In this document: piece after piece, positions 9,368 through 20,000 of the stretch
How the letters are laid out: each line of letters opens with the position of its first letter
How positions within the stretch are numbered: the stretch's first letter is position 1
Origin: Chitinophagales bacterium
GTDB lineage: Bacteria; Bacteroidota; Bacteroidia; Chitinophagales; UBA2359
Assembly (NCBI GenBank): GCA_020628375.1
Contig: JAHDFD010000007.1
Location: 1-64,000, forward strand
Length of the DNA: 64,000 nt
Direction of reading: 5' to 3'
Position numbers and translations under genes: made by a program
The notes under the pieces: generated by a model
Databases searched by the model: none
What the model was told of the DNA's origin: nothing
The model's input: the letters and a program-made list of their open reading frames with translations, nothing else

Positions 9368-10348
9368 ATGATGTCGAGTACAAACACTTCAAAATTACAA
9401 GCGTCAATCGTTGTTCCTATGTTCAATGAACAAGGAAATGTGATTCCATTACATGATGAGATCAGAGAAGCATGCGAACGCAGTGGTTTAGAGTATGAGA
9501 TCATTATGATTGATGATGGTTCTTCTGATGAAACAGTTGCCGAGATTTTACAATGTGAACCGGTTGTGTTGGTTCGCCTGCGTAAAAACTTTGGGCAAAC
9601 TGCTGCTATGGATGCCGGTATTCGACAAGCAAAGTTCCCTTACATTATAACAATGGATGGTGATCGTCAGAATGATCCTGCCGATATTCCCAAACTGTTA
9701 CAGTACCTGATCATGAATGATCTGGATGTTGTATCGGGCTGGCGTAAATACAGGAAGGATACCTTCATGAAAAAGTTTGTTTCGAGAGGGGCGAATATGC
9801 TGCGTTCTGTTTTGGTTAAAGATGATATACACGATAGTGGCTGTTCTTTGAAAGTATATAAGAAAGAATGTTTCGATAAGGTGAAACTTTACGGTGAAAT
9901 GCACCGATTCATTCCGGCATTATTAAAAATACGAGGCTTCAAGATCGGAGAAATGGTTGTAAATCACCGTTCGAGGACCGTAGGTATTACCAAGTATAAT
10001 TGGCGAAGAACCGTTAAAGGGTTCATTGATATGGTTTCGGTTTGGTTTTGGAGCAAATATGCTGCTCGTCCATTGCATTTACTTGGCGGTATGGGTTTTA
10101 TTTTTCTTTTCTTAGGATTTCTTTCTGGTATCGCAACTTTGGTTTCTTTCTTCCAGGGGCAAGGAATGAGTGAAACTGCCTGGCCATTGGTAACTATTTT
10201 CTTACTTTTTATTGGTATGCAATTATTTATTTCGGGCTTGATTGCGGATATCATCCTCAAAAGCTACTTTGAGAACAGAGAGGATCGACCTTATGGAATT
10301 AAAGAAGTTATAGAAGTCCCTAAAAGTGGAATACGAAAAGCAGGATAA
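9368..10348 (+). CDS. Family 2 glycosyltransferase, DPM1/GtrB type
   Basis: The 326-residue product has an N-terminal GT-A domain with SIVVPMFNEQGN, Asp49-Asp50 in MIDDGSSD and the metal-binding MDGDRQNDP (Asp97, Asp99). Two membrane helices follow near residues 235-260 and 270-300. This is the layout of polyprenyl-phosphate sugar transferases such as GtrB and DPM1, which load a sugar onto undecaprenyl phosphate at the cytoplasmic face. Such a product is the natural donor for GT-C proteins, two of which are encoded just to the left. The ATG at 9371 is an equally possible start. The stop lies only 11 bp from the stop of the convergent membrane-protein gene. Confidence 0.85.
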   Translation: MMSSTNTSKLQASIVVPMFNEQGNVIPLHDEIREACERSGLEYEIIMIDDGSSDETVAEILQCEPVVLVRLRKNFGQTAAMDAGIRQAKFPYIITMDGDRQNDPADIPKLLQYLIMNDLDVVSGWRKYRKDTFMKKFVSRGANMLRSVLVKDDIHDSGCSLKVYKKECFDKVKLYGEMHRFIPALLKIRGFKIGEMVVNHRSRTVGITKYNWRRTVKGFIDMVSVWFWSKYAARPLHLLGGMGFIFLFLGFLSGIATLVSFFQGQGMSETAWPLVTIFLLFIGMQLFISGLIADIILKSYFENREDRPYGIKEVIEVPKSGIRKAG

Positions 10349-10359
10349 AGACCTGAAGT

Positions 10360-11460
10360 TTATTTATTCAGTATCTCTTCAAATACTTCTTTTTCTCTTG
10401 AAAAAACAGGGTTCTTGTATTTCACGATCATCAACCCCCTTTGAAATCTATCGTTCTTCACTTCTATGTGTTTCTTTGCCATGTATTCATGCACCCAATC
10501 GCTTTTGAATGAAGGTATGTGAAGGTCTGTATTTGCCCATTGTCCTATATTTTCCTGATTCAATCGTTTTCCATTTGCATTGTATTTAGTAAAGTAAGCG
10601 TAATCGCTTCTACCTGTATATAATGCAAACGATAAATTCATTGGATATAAGTTAAAAATATAGAGTGCCGGAAGTATTAAACAAACTAAAGTATAAGCAC
10701 CAAGTGCAGGAAAAAATTGAAATGTGCTTGTTTGTTGCTTGTATGCCCTGTATAAACACCAAACCATAACCGGAGACAATATATTCCATGGATAAACGAT
10801 AAAGTTCCAGCCACTGCCCCAGGGGCCAAGAAAGAAAAGTATAGAGGTGTGAAATAGTATTGATAAATAAAAAGCATATTTTAATCTCTTACGAGTAAGT
10901 ATTAATATGCCAAGTGTAATTTCAGTAATTATAGGAATTGCCGATAAATATTTGATATCTGATAAAGCTTCGGTGAATTCATAGGTATTCATAAACCAGG
11001 GATAAACCGCATCATAAAAGGCAAAATTTATTTTATGTAAACCTGCCCATAGATAGGTTCCACCAATTATGATGATAAACAGTTGAATCCGTTGATGCTT
11101 TTTGCTTACTAACAATGGTGCAATCAATATCAAAAGAGATTGATATACCCATATTTGAAGCCGATGAATATCGGTCAGGATAAAAAAGGCTAAGATGAGT
11201 GAGCTTATCAAAATCCATTTTTGTTTTTCGGAAGAAAGAATTAATCCCAACAAAAAAAACGTAAAAGCTATAAGGAGTATAAAGTCTATTGTTTGTGGAA
11301 TTTCAAAAGGAAGAATAGGAACTTTATAAAAACTTCGCTCTATACCTGACCATAATTTATAAGAACAAAATACCATAAGTAGTAAGTTAATCCCGGCAAT
11401 AGATATGAATGCCTGATCACTTTTCCATGGTTTGAATCCTGTATTTTTAAGTATGTCCAT
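10360..11460 (-). CDS. Polytopic membrane protein, distantly HTTM/VKGC-like
   Basis: The 366-residue product has about eight membrane helices and a soluble C-terminal tail of about 80 residues. The segment WAGLHKINFAFYDAVYPWFM followed by a helix with LFHTSILFFLGPWGSGWNF recalls the HTTM fold of vitamin-K-dependent gamma-carboxylase relatives, but I cannot place it firmly. It runs convergent to the glycosyltransferase gene. Function unknown. Confidence 0.5.
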   Translation of the reverse strand: MDILKNTGFKPWKSDQAFISIAGINLLLMVFCSYKLWSGIERSFYKVPILPFEIPQTIDFILLIAFTFFLLGLILSSEKQKWILISSLILAFFILTDIHRLQIWVYQSLLILIAPLLVSKKHQRIQLFIIIIGGTYLWAGLHKINFAFYDAVYPWFMNTYEFTEALSDIKYLSAIPIITEITLGILILTRKRLKYAFYLSILFHTSILFFLGPWGSGWNFIVYPWNILSPVMVWCLYRAYKQQTSTFQFFPALGAYTLVCLILPALYIFNLYPMNLSFALYTGRSDYAYFTKYNANGKRLNQENIGQWANTDLHIPSFKSDWVHEYMAKKHIEVKNDRFQRGLMIVKYKNPVFSREKEVFEEILNK

Positions 11461-11769
11461 AGCTTATAATAGAAGTTGATAGTATTCTCAATATTTGTGT
11501 TTAACTGTAAATAAACACCATTGTAATATGTTAAGGTAGTATCAAAAATGATGTCAGCTTTTATTTATGCTGCTTATTTTTAAATTCTTTTTGATGAGTT
11601 GTTTGCAAAGCATTGGGTTTCAATTTATAGAAAATTAAATGTACTCTTAAAACATTAGGGCTGCTTATACGTAATAGTATTGGTGATCTTGATATGATTT
11701 TTTCCATATTAAGGTGTATGACGTCCTTATTTGATAGAAGGGTCTTTACATTTTGAACATACTATTAAT

Positions 11770-11777
11770 TACCTTTG
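11770..11777 (+). promoter_or_regulatory. -7 element of the M42 peptidase gene
   Basis: TACCTTTG matches TAnnTTTG fully and ends 8 bp before the ATG at 11786. Transcription would begin almost at the start codon, giving a near-leaderless mRNA. It also argues against a TTG start at 11753, because that start would lie upstream of the promoter. Confidence 0.55.
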
Positions 11778-11785
11778 CGCGACTT

Positions 11786-12841
11786 ATGGATATAAATTTT
11801 AATTTACTTAAAAGAATTTGTGAAGAACCGGGAACTTCCGGTTTTGAAAAGAGAATACGTGATTTGGTAATCGAAGAGGTAGAAGCTTTGGTTGATGAAT
11901 TAAGCATAGATCATATTGGAAACGTAATTGCTGTTAAAAAAGGAAAGTCTGAAAAGCGACTAATGCTGGCAGCACACATGGATGAAATTGGATTTATCGT
12001 TAAACATATAGATGAAAAAACCGGAATTGTCTATTTTAATCCACTTGGAGGTTTTGATCCTAAAACATTAACTTCTATGCGTGTGAAAGTACACGGAAAA
12101 GAAGATATACTTGGTGTAATGGGAGGTAAGCCTATTCACCTGATGAGCCCTAAAGAAAGAGGCGAAAAATTAGATTTAGGGAAATATTATATCGATACAG
12201 GATTGCCAGCAGAAAAGGTGAAAGAATTGGTGCCAATCGGAAGCCCTGTTACCAGAATTGGAGACCTGGAAATGTTGGGAGAAACAGTTATGGGTAAATC
12301 ACTCGATAATCGTGTTTCTGTTTTTATATTGATCGAAGTACTTCGTGAGTTGGCAAATACAGATGTTCCTTATGATACTTATGCGGTATTTACTGTTCAG
12401 GAAGAAATTGGTTGTAGAGGTGCTTTAGTGGCAACACATACCATAAGCCCTGATTTTGGAATTTGCCTTGACACGACAATTGCTTTCGATACACCTGAAG
12501 CTAAAGCAGAAGAAAAAATAACCGAATTGGGTAAAGGAACTGCTATTAAAGTAATGGATTCATCTGTTGTTTGTGATTATCGAATGGTTGCCTTTATGAA
12601 GGAAAGAGCTGAAGCTGAAGGTATAACATATCAAACAGAACTTTTAACAAGAGGTGGAACCGATACTATGGGCATTCAGAGAATGGCGGACAATATGGGG
12701 GCAATATGTGGAGCAATCTCCATTCCTACCCGAAATATTCACCAAACAATAGAGATGTGCCATCCGGCAGATATTCGCAAAACAATCGATTTAACTAAAG
12801 CTTGTATTACTGGCTTAGCAGACTATGATTGGTCGCACTAA
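11786..12841 (+). CDS. M42 family metallo-aminopeptidase
   Basis: From the ATG at 11786 the product has 351 residues, the normal size for M42 enzymes (glutamyl aminopeptidase/PepA and the former endoglucanase M group). It has the zinc-ligand motifs AAHMDEIGF (His64), the KSLDNRV region with the bridging Asp, the catalytic pair in QEEIGCRGA, and the C-terminal ligand His in RNIHQTIEMCHPADI. It is a cytoplasmic dinuclear-zinc aminopeptidase that trims peptides. An in-frame TTG start at 11753 would add 11 residues (NILLITFARL) but overlaps the likely promoter, so I prefer the shorter form. Confidence 0.88.
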   Translation: MDINFNLLKRICEEPGTSGFEKRIRDLVIEEVEALVDELSIDHIGNVIAVKKGKSEKRLMLAAHMDEIGFIVKHIDEKTGIVYFNPLGGFDPKTLTSMRVKVHGKEDILGVMGGKPIHLMSPKERGEKLDLGKYYIDTGLPAEKVKELVPIGSPVTRIGDLEMLGETVMGKSLDNRVSVFILIEVLRELANTDVPYDTYAVFTVQEEIGCRGALVATHTISPDFGICLDTTIAFDTPEAKAEEKITELGKGTAIKVMDSSVVCDYRMVAFMKERAEAEGITYQTELLTRGGTDTMGIQRMADNMGAICGAISIPTRNIHQTIEMCHPADIRKTIDLTKACITGLADYDWSH

Positions 12842-12850
12842 TATTATGAG

Positions 12851-12902
12851 TGATAATTGATTATTGATGAATGATAGATCATTTATCAATAATCAATTAT
12901 CA
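12851..12902. terminator. Bidirectional hairpin between convergent genes
   Basis: A 17-bp perfect stem (GATAATTGATTATTGAT, 12852-12868, with its complement at 12885-12901) continues through a single G/T position into a 6-bp inner stem AATGAT/ATCAT(T) around a 2-nt loop. It fills the gap between the M42 gene and yebC, which point at each other. It lacks a long T-run but is placed to end both transcripts. Confidence 0.7.
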
Positions 12903-12909
12903 TCCATAG

Positions 12910-13632
12910 TTATGATAAATTCGTCCAAACACTTAATACATCGTCATCATCTTCCATCTTATCGATCATCTTCATGATTTCTTCTCCTTGTTCTTCTGTA
13001 ACTTCTACTGTTGTCAACGGAAGTCGAACCAGTTCTGCAGATTTTGGTTCAATGCCCTTTTCTTCTAATGCCGATTGTAATGCGCCGAAATCAGTAAATT
13101 CACAATAAAGGTGTAATTCCGGGTTTTCATCTGCATCCGTATCGTGTTTCAATTCTTCTAAGCCATGATCGATCAATTCAAGTTCTAATTCTTCAGGATC
13201 TAATCCTTCAGCATTCAACTTAAACAATCCTTTGCGATTAAAAATAAACGATAAAGAACCAGAGGTTCCTAGACTCCCCCCATGCTTGCTGAAATAGTGT
13301 CGTACGTTTGCAACAGTCCTTACCGGGTTGTCTGTTGCACAATCTAGAAAAACTGCAACACCATGTTGTGCATATCCTTCATAACTGATCTTTTCATAAT
13401 TGCTCGTGTCTTTATCAGAAGCTCTTTTTATTGCTGCCAAAACACGATCCTTTGGCATATTTACATTTTTGGCATTTTGCATAGCAGCACGTAAACTCGA
13501 ATTAGTTTCAGGATTGGGGCCTCCCGATTTTACTGCTATTGCAATTTCGCGCCCTGCTTTAGTGAACGCCTTTGCCATACCTGCCCAACGTTTAAATTTT
13601 CTTGCTTTGCGAAATTCAAATGCTCTTCCCAT
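12910..13632 (-). CDS. yebC: YebC/PmpR/TACO1 family protein
   Basis: The 240-residue product opens with MGRAFEFRKARKFKRWAGMA, followed by the family core KAFTKAGREIAIAVKSGGPN, NMPKDRVLAAIKRA, YEGYAQHGVAVFLDCATDN and GSLSFIF. All three YebC domains are present at normal length. Members were described as DNA-binding regulators and more recently as translation factors that relieve ribosome stalling. The Phe- and Lys-rich start (RAFEFRKARKFKRW) in place of GHSKWANIKHRK is a variant seen in Bacteroidota. Its gene stands alone and converges on the M42 gene. Confidence 0.92.
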   Translation of the reverse strand: MGRAFEFRKARKFKRWAGMAKAFTKAGREIAIAVKSGGPNPETNSSLRAAMQNAKNVNMPKDRVLAAIKRASDKDTSNYEKISYEGYAQHGVAVFLDCATDNPVRTVANVRHYFSKHGGSLGTSGSLSFIFNRKGLFKLNAEGLDPEELELELIDHGLEELKHDTDADENPELHLYCEFTDFGALQSALEEKGIEPKSAELVRLPLTTVEVTEEQGEEIMKMIDKMEDDDDVLSVWTNLS

Positions 13633-14048
13633 TGTAATTTATTTTTAGTAATTTTAATTGGTAATCTGTATTAAGACCACTTTTTACTGCCAAAAATAGA
13701 ACTTTTTAGCACTTTAGAAATTAATATTCCATTACAACCTCAATTTGCGATCAAATATTATAATAGGTTTTTACAGTATATATAACAATTCATTTATCTG
13801 ATTTTGGATTGAATTTTACCTTTTTTGTGTACTTTTTTTATCTTAATTAATTGATTGTTAGTTTTTTGTGTTTTTATTTATTTATTTGATTTGTTTTATT
13901 GTGAATTTTTGTTCTTTTTTATAGTTTTAAAATAGTAAATATCCATACGCTTTAAAAGTTATGATAATGTATATTTTTGTAACAATACAAATTAGAGCGT
14001 AACAAATCTTAATTCGTATATACTTTTACTCAATACAATTTTCGTAAT
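13633..14048. other. T-rich 416-bp upstream region of the giant gene
   Basis: This is the shared upstream region of yebC (leftward) and the giant gene (rightward). From about 13795 to 13930 the plus strand is unusually T-rich, with runs such as TTTATTTATTTATTTG. No ORF or stable hairpin is visible. Confidence 0.5.
13972..13979 (+). promoter_or_regulatory. -7 element for the giant gene
   Basis: TATTTTTG matches TAnnTTTG. It lies 69 bp ahead of the ATG at 14049, which would give a 5' leader of about 60 nt. A clear TTG at the -33 position is missing. Confidence 0.45.
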
Positions 14049-17000
14049 ATGAGCAATGCTTACTTTCCCGTTATTTTAACCACCTTGCTGCTAAGCTTAG
14101 GTTTTAGTTTCTCTTTGTCAGCGACTATAACCGTTACTGCCCCTAGTGGATTTGAGCAAGATTTTGATTCTAACCCAGAAGGTCAAAAATGTGGAGCTTC
14201 ATTTGTAGATTTTAATGAAGACTTCTTTGAAGTTACAACCGATTGTCCTGATGGATTTACTGAGACTGTTACTGAAGAGTTTGCAACAGTTCCTTATACA
14301 GATCCTTCAAGTGGCGATGTTTTTGATCCTTCTTGTTATGATATTTATATAGTGACCTATACTGTTGAAACTCCTTGTGGTGAATCACAAACCTGGGAAG
14401 CGGTGTTTTTTCAAATTGCAGCTTCACAGGACCCCGTTCAACTTGATGTAATAATCAATTTTCCGGACTTTGAACCAAACTTTGATAATAATCCAACCCA
14501 ATTGGCTTGTACAGATCCTTACCCCACCTACACAATCGATGATTTTGATGAAACTGGAGGATGTGGCTTCATTGTAAACGAAACGATCAACGAAACCACA
14601 TTCGATGATGGTTGTATTGAGTCTTATTTCGTATCCTACATCGTAGAAGATGCTTGTTTGAATATTCGTCAGTTTTCAGCCGTTTATGAACGTCCATTGA
14701 ATCCTGGCGTGCCACCAACGGTAACAAATGTTCCTGCCAACTTTACAGATACTGACTTTGCTAATTGTGATGACGAAATACCGAACTTTACGATCGACCA
14801 ATTCGATGCAGAAGCAAGTTGTAGTTTAGTTGTAACTGAAGAGATCATTAACGTGGATCCGATTAATGATGGTTGTATAGAAACTTTTGAAATTCAATAT
14901 ATAGTTTATGATGATTGTGATAACCGTGATACACTAAAAGCATTTTTTACAAAACCATATAATGACGGTCTCGCACCAGATATAACATTGCCATCTGGAT
15001 TTGAAATTGGTTTTTTTGAAGAAAATATTGATTCAGATCCAACACAGCTTTTGTGTGGTGAAGTAGCCCCAATCTTTACGGAATCAAGTTTTTCAGCCGA
15101 ATCAGGTTGTGCGCAATTTCCAGCAGAAGTTGTTTTTACAGATGATGTAAGTGTAGATGCCTGTAATGAAATTTACACTTATACTTACACAGCTACCGAT
15201 ATTTGTAATAATGAAATGACCTATCAGGCAGTATTTCTTGTGCCAGTTAATGAAAGTATTGCCCCTGAAATTACAAATGCTCCTACAGAATTTGAACAGG
15301 ATATTGACGCTACTCCTACTATTTTAGAATGTGCAGATAACTTTCCTTCGTGGGGCGATATCTGGGATGAGTCGAGTTTTACCTTTTCAGATAATTGTAC
15401 GCCATTAGACCTGTTGGTAACAGCTACTGATGAAACTGCACCTGTAACAATAGACTGTTACGAAGAAAAAATATACACTTTTACTGTTACAGATTTATGT
15501 GGCAATTCAATTTCCTATGTAGCAAATTATTGGAAACCAGTTACTGCCTTAGTGAATCCCCCAACTATAGATGTTGCTACATATCCGGTTATTGATCCGG
15601 GCTCTTTTGAATTGAATACTGATGCTAATCCCGATACATTGACTGTTTGTGATGAAAGTTTTCCAACTTTGGCAACTAATCAGTTTGAAGCGGTAAGTAA
15701 TTGTTCACTTATAGAAGTTGATATAAGCATTACCAATGATCTGGTAACTAGCCCAAGCGGATGTACACAAACATTAACAAGAACAGTTACAGCTACGGAT
15801 AATTGCGGTAATGCCACAGAATATCAAGCGGTTTATGTAAGATTTATAAATCAGGGAGCTGTAACTGTTACAGCGCCTGCCGGTTTTGAAGAAAATACTG
15901 ATTCAACACCTGAAGATTTAGGTTGTGATACAGGCTTTACCAATTATACATTAGATGATTTTAGCGCAGCATTAGATTGTGACGAAGGAATTGTTACAAA
16001 TGAAGTAACAGAAGATATTCAGGCAAGTGCAGATGGTTGTGCAGAAACTCAAACGGTTACTTATACAATAGAAGATGTATGTGGGAATACTGCGACCTAT
16101 GTAGGAGTTTTTATTCGTACCGTATCAACTGTAGACAATGCGGTGGCTCCTTTAGTTACAGCACCTTCTGAATTTGAAGCAGGAAGTACAGATAGTACTC
16201 CAACGATTTTGGAAATATGTGGAGAAGATTACCCTGTAACCATCAATGATTTTTCAGCTACAGATAATTGTGGTGTTGCAGAAGAAACACTTGATTTTAC
16301 AGATGCTGACGATGGCTGTTTTGAAACACGAACTTATACCTATACAGCAACAGATGCTTGTGGTAATAGTACCGTTTACACAGGTGTTTATCAAAGAATC
16401 TTACCAAACGATGTTCCACCGAATGTAATTACACCTAATTCAGATTTTGTTTTGAATGGTGGAGGTAATCCTGTATTATTGGCGTGTGGTGATCCATTTC
16501 CAGATTATACAGCAGATCAGTTCACCGTAATTGATGATTGTAATCTGGAAGCTGATACGATTTTTACCATTGTCGATGAAACTTTAGAATGTATTCTTAG
16601 AAGAACAATAACGATTACAGCAACCGATACTTGTCAGAATGTTACAACTTACGAGGCAATTTATACTTCCGGTATCCCTGATGGCATACCACCAACGGTT
16701 GACCCACAGGAAGCATTTGAAGCAGGTAATGTTGATAATAACCCAACTCCGGTAACTTGTGGAGAAACACCCGATCTTTCTATCGATGATTTTGAGGAGT
16801 CAGATGGATGTAATCAGGTAATTACAGAAAATATAAGCGCACCTGTCATTACAAATGATGGCTGTCTTGAAACATTGACTTATACATACACAGCTGAGGA
16901 TGAATGTGGTGATGTTGCCACTTTTACTGGTAGCTTCTTGCGACCTTTGAATTCATTGGAGGTCAATGTTATTCCGTCTGTTAATGCTTGTCCTGACCAA

Positions 17001-20000
17001 ACGATAACTGTTCAGGCAGATGGTGGCTTCAATTGTAATGGAGGAAACTTTGACTTCGTTTTAATTAATGCAGATAATAATAGTTCAGTTGACCTGATAA
17101 CTGCTAACGGATTGACAGATGTAGTTTTTAGTAATATTCCGGAAGGAAATTATTATGTAGAAGTAACAGATAACACAGATGGATGTGTAGAACAAACAAC
17201 TACTATTGCTATAGCAGAAGGCTTGGATGGAGAATTTAGTTATGCTTGCGGGGAAACAGATAATACTTTTGTTTTAACGAATCTATCAGGAGGAAGTGGA
17301 AATTATACAGTAACATCAGATATCGATGGAACTTTAGATAATGCTACAACTGGCACTTATCAGCCATCACAAACACTTACTGCAGGAACACATACAATCA
17401 CTATTACTGATCCAAGCCTTGATCCGGCATGTGTATTGACTTTTACTATTGATGTTTATGATCCACTGACTTTGAGCTTAAGTGCCGATGATTGTGCTTT
17501 TAATGGAACAGTAAATGTTGATGTAGTTTCAGGTGGAGCTGGAACATATACAATATTCCCATCAACTATAGAAGCTCCCGGAGCTAGTAATGATATTACT
17601 TCAAATGAAACAAGCTTGAGTGGAGTTGGTAGCCTTACTGGAATTACTACAACTTCAGACTTCTATATAGTATTGGAAGATGCGAACGGATGTCAGATTT
17701 CTCAATTGATTATTTATGAAGCTCAGGTAGAACTTACAAATACATTCACATTCGATTGTACAAATCCGAATGCAGCAAGTGTTGAATTATTTGGGGCAAT
17801 TGGTGATTGGGACTTTTATTTATATGAAACAGGAACACCTTTCGATAATGGAGCTTCAGCAGTAGCTAGTCAAAGTGGAGGGATAACAGCGAACTTTACA
17901 GCCATTCCGGGTGGTGCTTATACCATTTATGCTAGTGATGCTGATGGATGTGAAGCAACACCAATAGACATTGAGATTTTTGATGCACTTAATCTTGAAA
18001 TAAGCTTAGGAGGATGTGCTTTTAATGGTGAATTAGAAGTTACAGCTGCGAATGGTGGAGCTGATCCGGCAAATACCATTGGAGGCGGTTTTGCTAATAC
18101 AGGATATACTATATTTTTAGCAAGTTCTGAAACAGCAGGCTCAGGTGATATTACTTCTAATGAAGGAACATTAACAGGAATCGGCTCTTTTACAGGTATT
18201 GATACAAGCAATGACTTTTATGTTATTCTTGAAGATGCTAATAATTGTAGAGTTGCTGTTTTAGTAGAATATATTGAATTATTGGATCTGCAAAATAATT
18301 TGAACCAGGTTTGTAACGATGCTTTAAACGAAGTGAGTGTTTCAGTTTCCGGTGGAAATCCTGATTGGGATTTTTATTTATTTGAAGCAGGAGATACCTA
18401 CGATTCGAATAATCCAGCTAACGGATCTATAGCAACGGATACTGGTGATGGCTCTGGGAATGACAATAATGGAACTTTCAGCACCATACCTGCCGGAGCT
18501 TATTTTGTCGCAGCAAGCGATGCCGATGGTTGTTCTGCAGATACTGTTGCAGTTTATGTTTATGATGAACTTGAATTAGGAATCGATCTGAATGGATGTT
18601 TCTTCGATGGTACAATTGAGGTAACAACTGTTTTAGGAGGAACAGATCCTGCTGTTACAGTTGGTGGAGGTTTCCCTGATGTTGCTTACAGTATTTTCTT
18701 ATCAAGCATAGATGCTCCGAATGGTGTGAACGATATTAGTTCTAACGAAAATAGCTTAAGCGGAACAGGAACTTTTACGGATATATCTGCGACAGCTGAC
18801 TTTTATGTTATTCTTGAAGATGCCAATGGTTGCCAGACTTCGGTACCTGTTAGTGTTAGCGAACAAGCAAGTCTCGATAATGATTTACCGGAAGATTGTA
18901 TCTCAAATATCAATACGGTTGCTGTTTCGGCAACAGGTGGTTCTCCGGATTGGACTTTCTATTTATACGATACAGGAGTGGCATTCGATAATGGTACTTC
19001 CGCTCTTGCTACTGATGCAGGTGATGGATCTGGTGCCGATGCTTCAGGTAATTTTAGCAGTGTAGCTGCCGGAACTTATACCGTTTATGCTGTTGATGCC
19101 AATGGTTGTGAAGCTGCACCGATCGATGTTGATGTGATCGATGAATTAACAATGGAAATCGATTTTGAACCATGTAGTTTTAATGGGGAGATCGAAGTTG
19201 TTAGCATTGCAGGTGGAACTGCTCCATATACAGTTACATTAACAAATGGTACAAGCTCAAATGAAGGTAGCTTAAGTGATATAGGAACATTTACGGGTGT
19301 ATCTACCGGAACATTTGAAGTAGTAGTTACTGATGATAATGGATGTGATTTCTCAATTCCGGTTGAAATAGAAGATACTGGAGAATTGGTTGATAACACT
19401 GCCGATTGTGCTTACGGTATAATTAATGTAAGTGTTAATAATGGCATTGCTGACTACGATTTCTATGTGTATCCACAAGGAGTTGCTTTTGATGGTGGAA
19501 CATCTGCAATTGATGTTTTCAATGGAGGAACTTCCGCAAATTTTAATGGTCTTGATGAAGGTGATTATACCGTTTATGCAGCTTTAAGTAACGGTTGTGG
19601 AGAATTGACAATTGATGTTTATGTGTTTGAAGAAATTTTATTAGAGCAAACCGATCTTTGTGATTATGGAACTATAATAATTGTAGCTACTGGTGGATAT
19701 TCAGATAATTATACCTATTCTATAAGTGGTGGAGTTGCACCAGATAATACTACTGGTATTTTTACTGATATTCCGGGTGGAAGCTACACTGTAACAGTCG
19801 TTGACGACAACCCTAATGGTGCTTGCCCGGTAAGTATTACAGCTACTACAGTTGATCCGATTGAAGTTGAAACCAATCAGATCTGTTATGAAGGAATTAT
19901 TGTTTCAGGTGGTACACCAGGCTATACTTATGACCTTTATGAAGCTGACGGAATTACCTTAGTCGATTCTAATAATACTGGTGTATTTCCAGGCACCGCC

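Noticed and set aside
11753-11785. Longer start of the M42 peptidase
   Set aside because: It needs a TTG codon upstream of and overlapping the TAnnTTTG element and adds residues outside the family's normal N-terminus.
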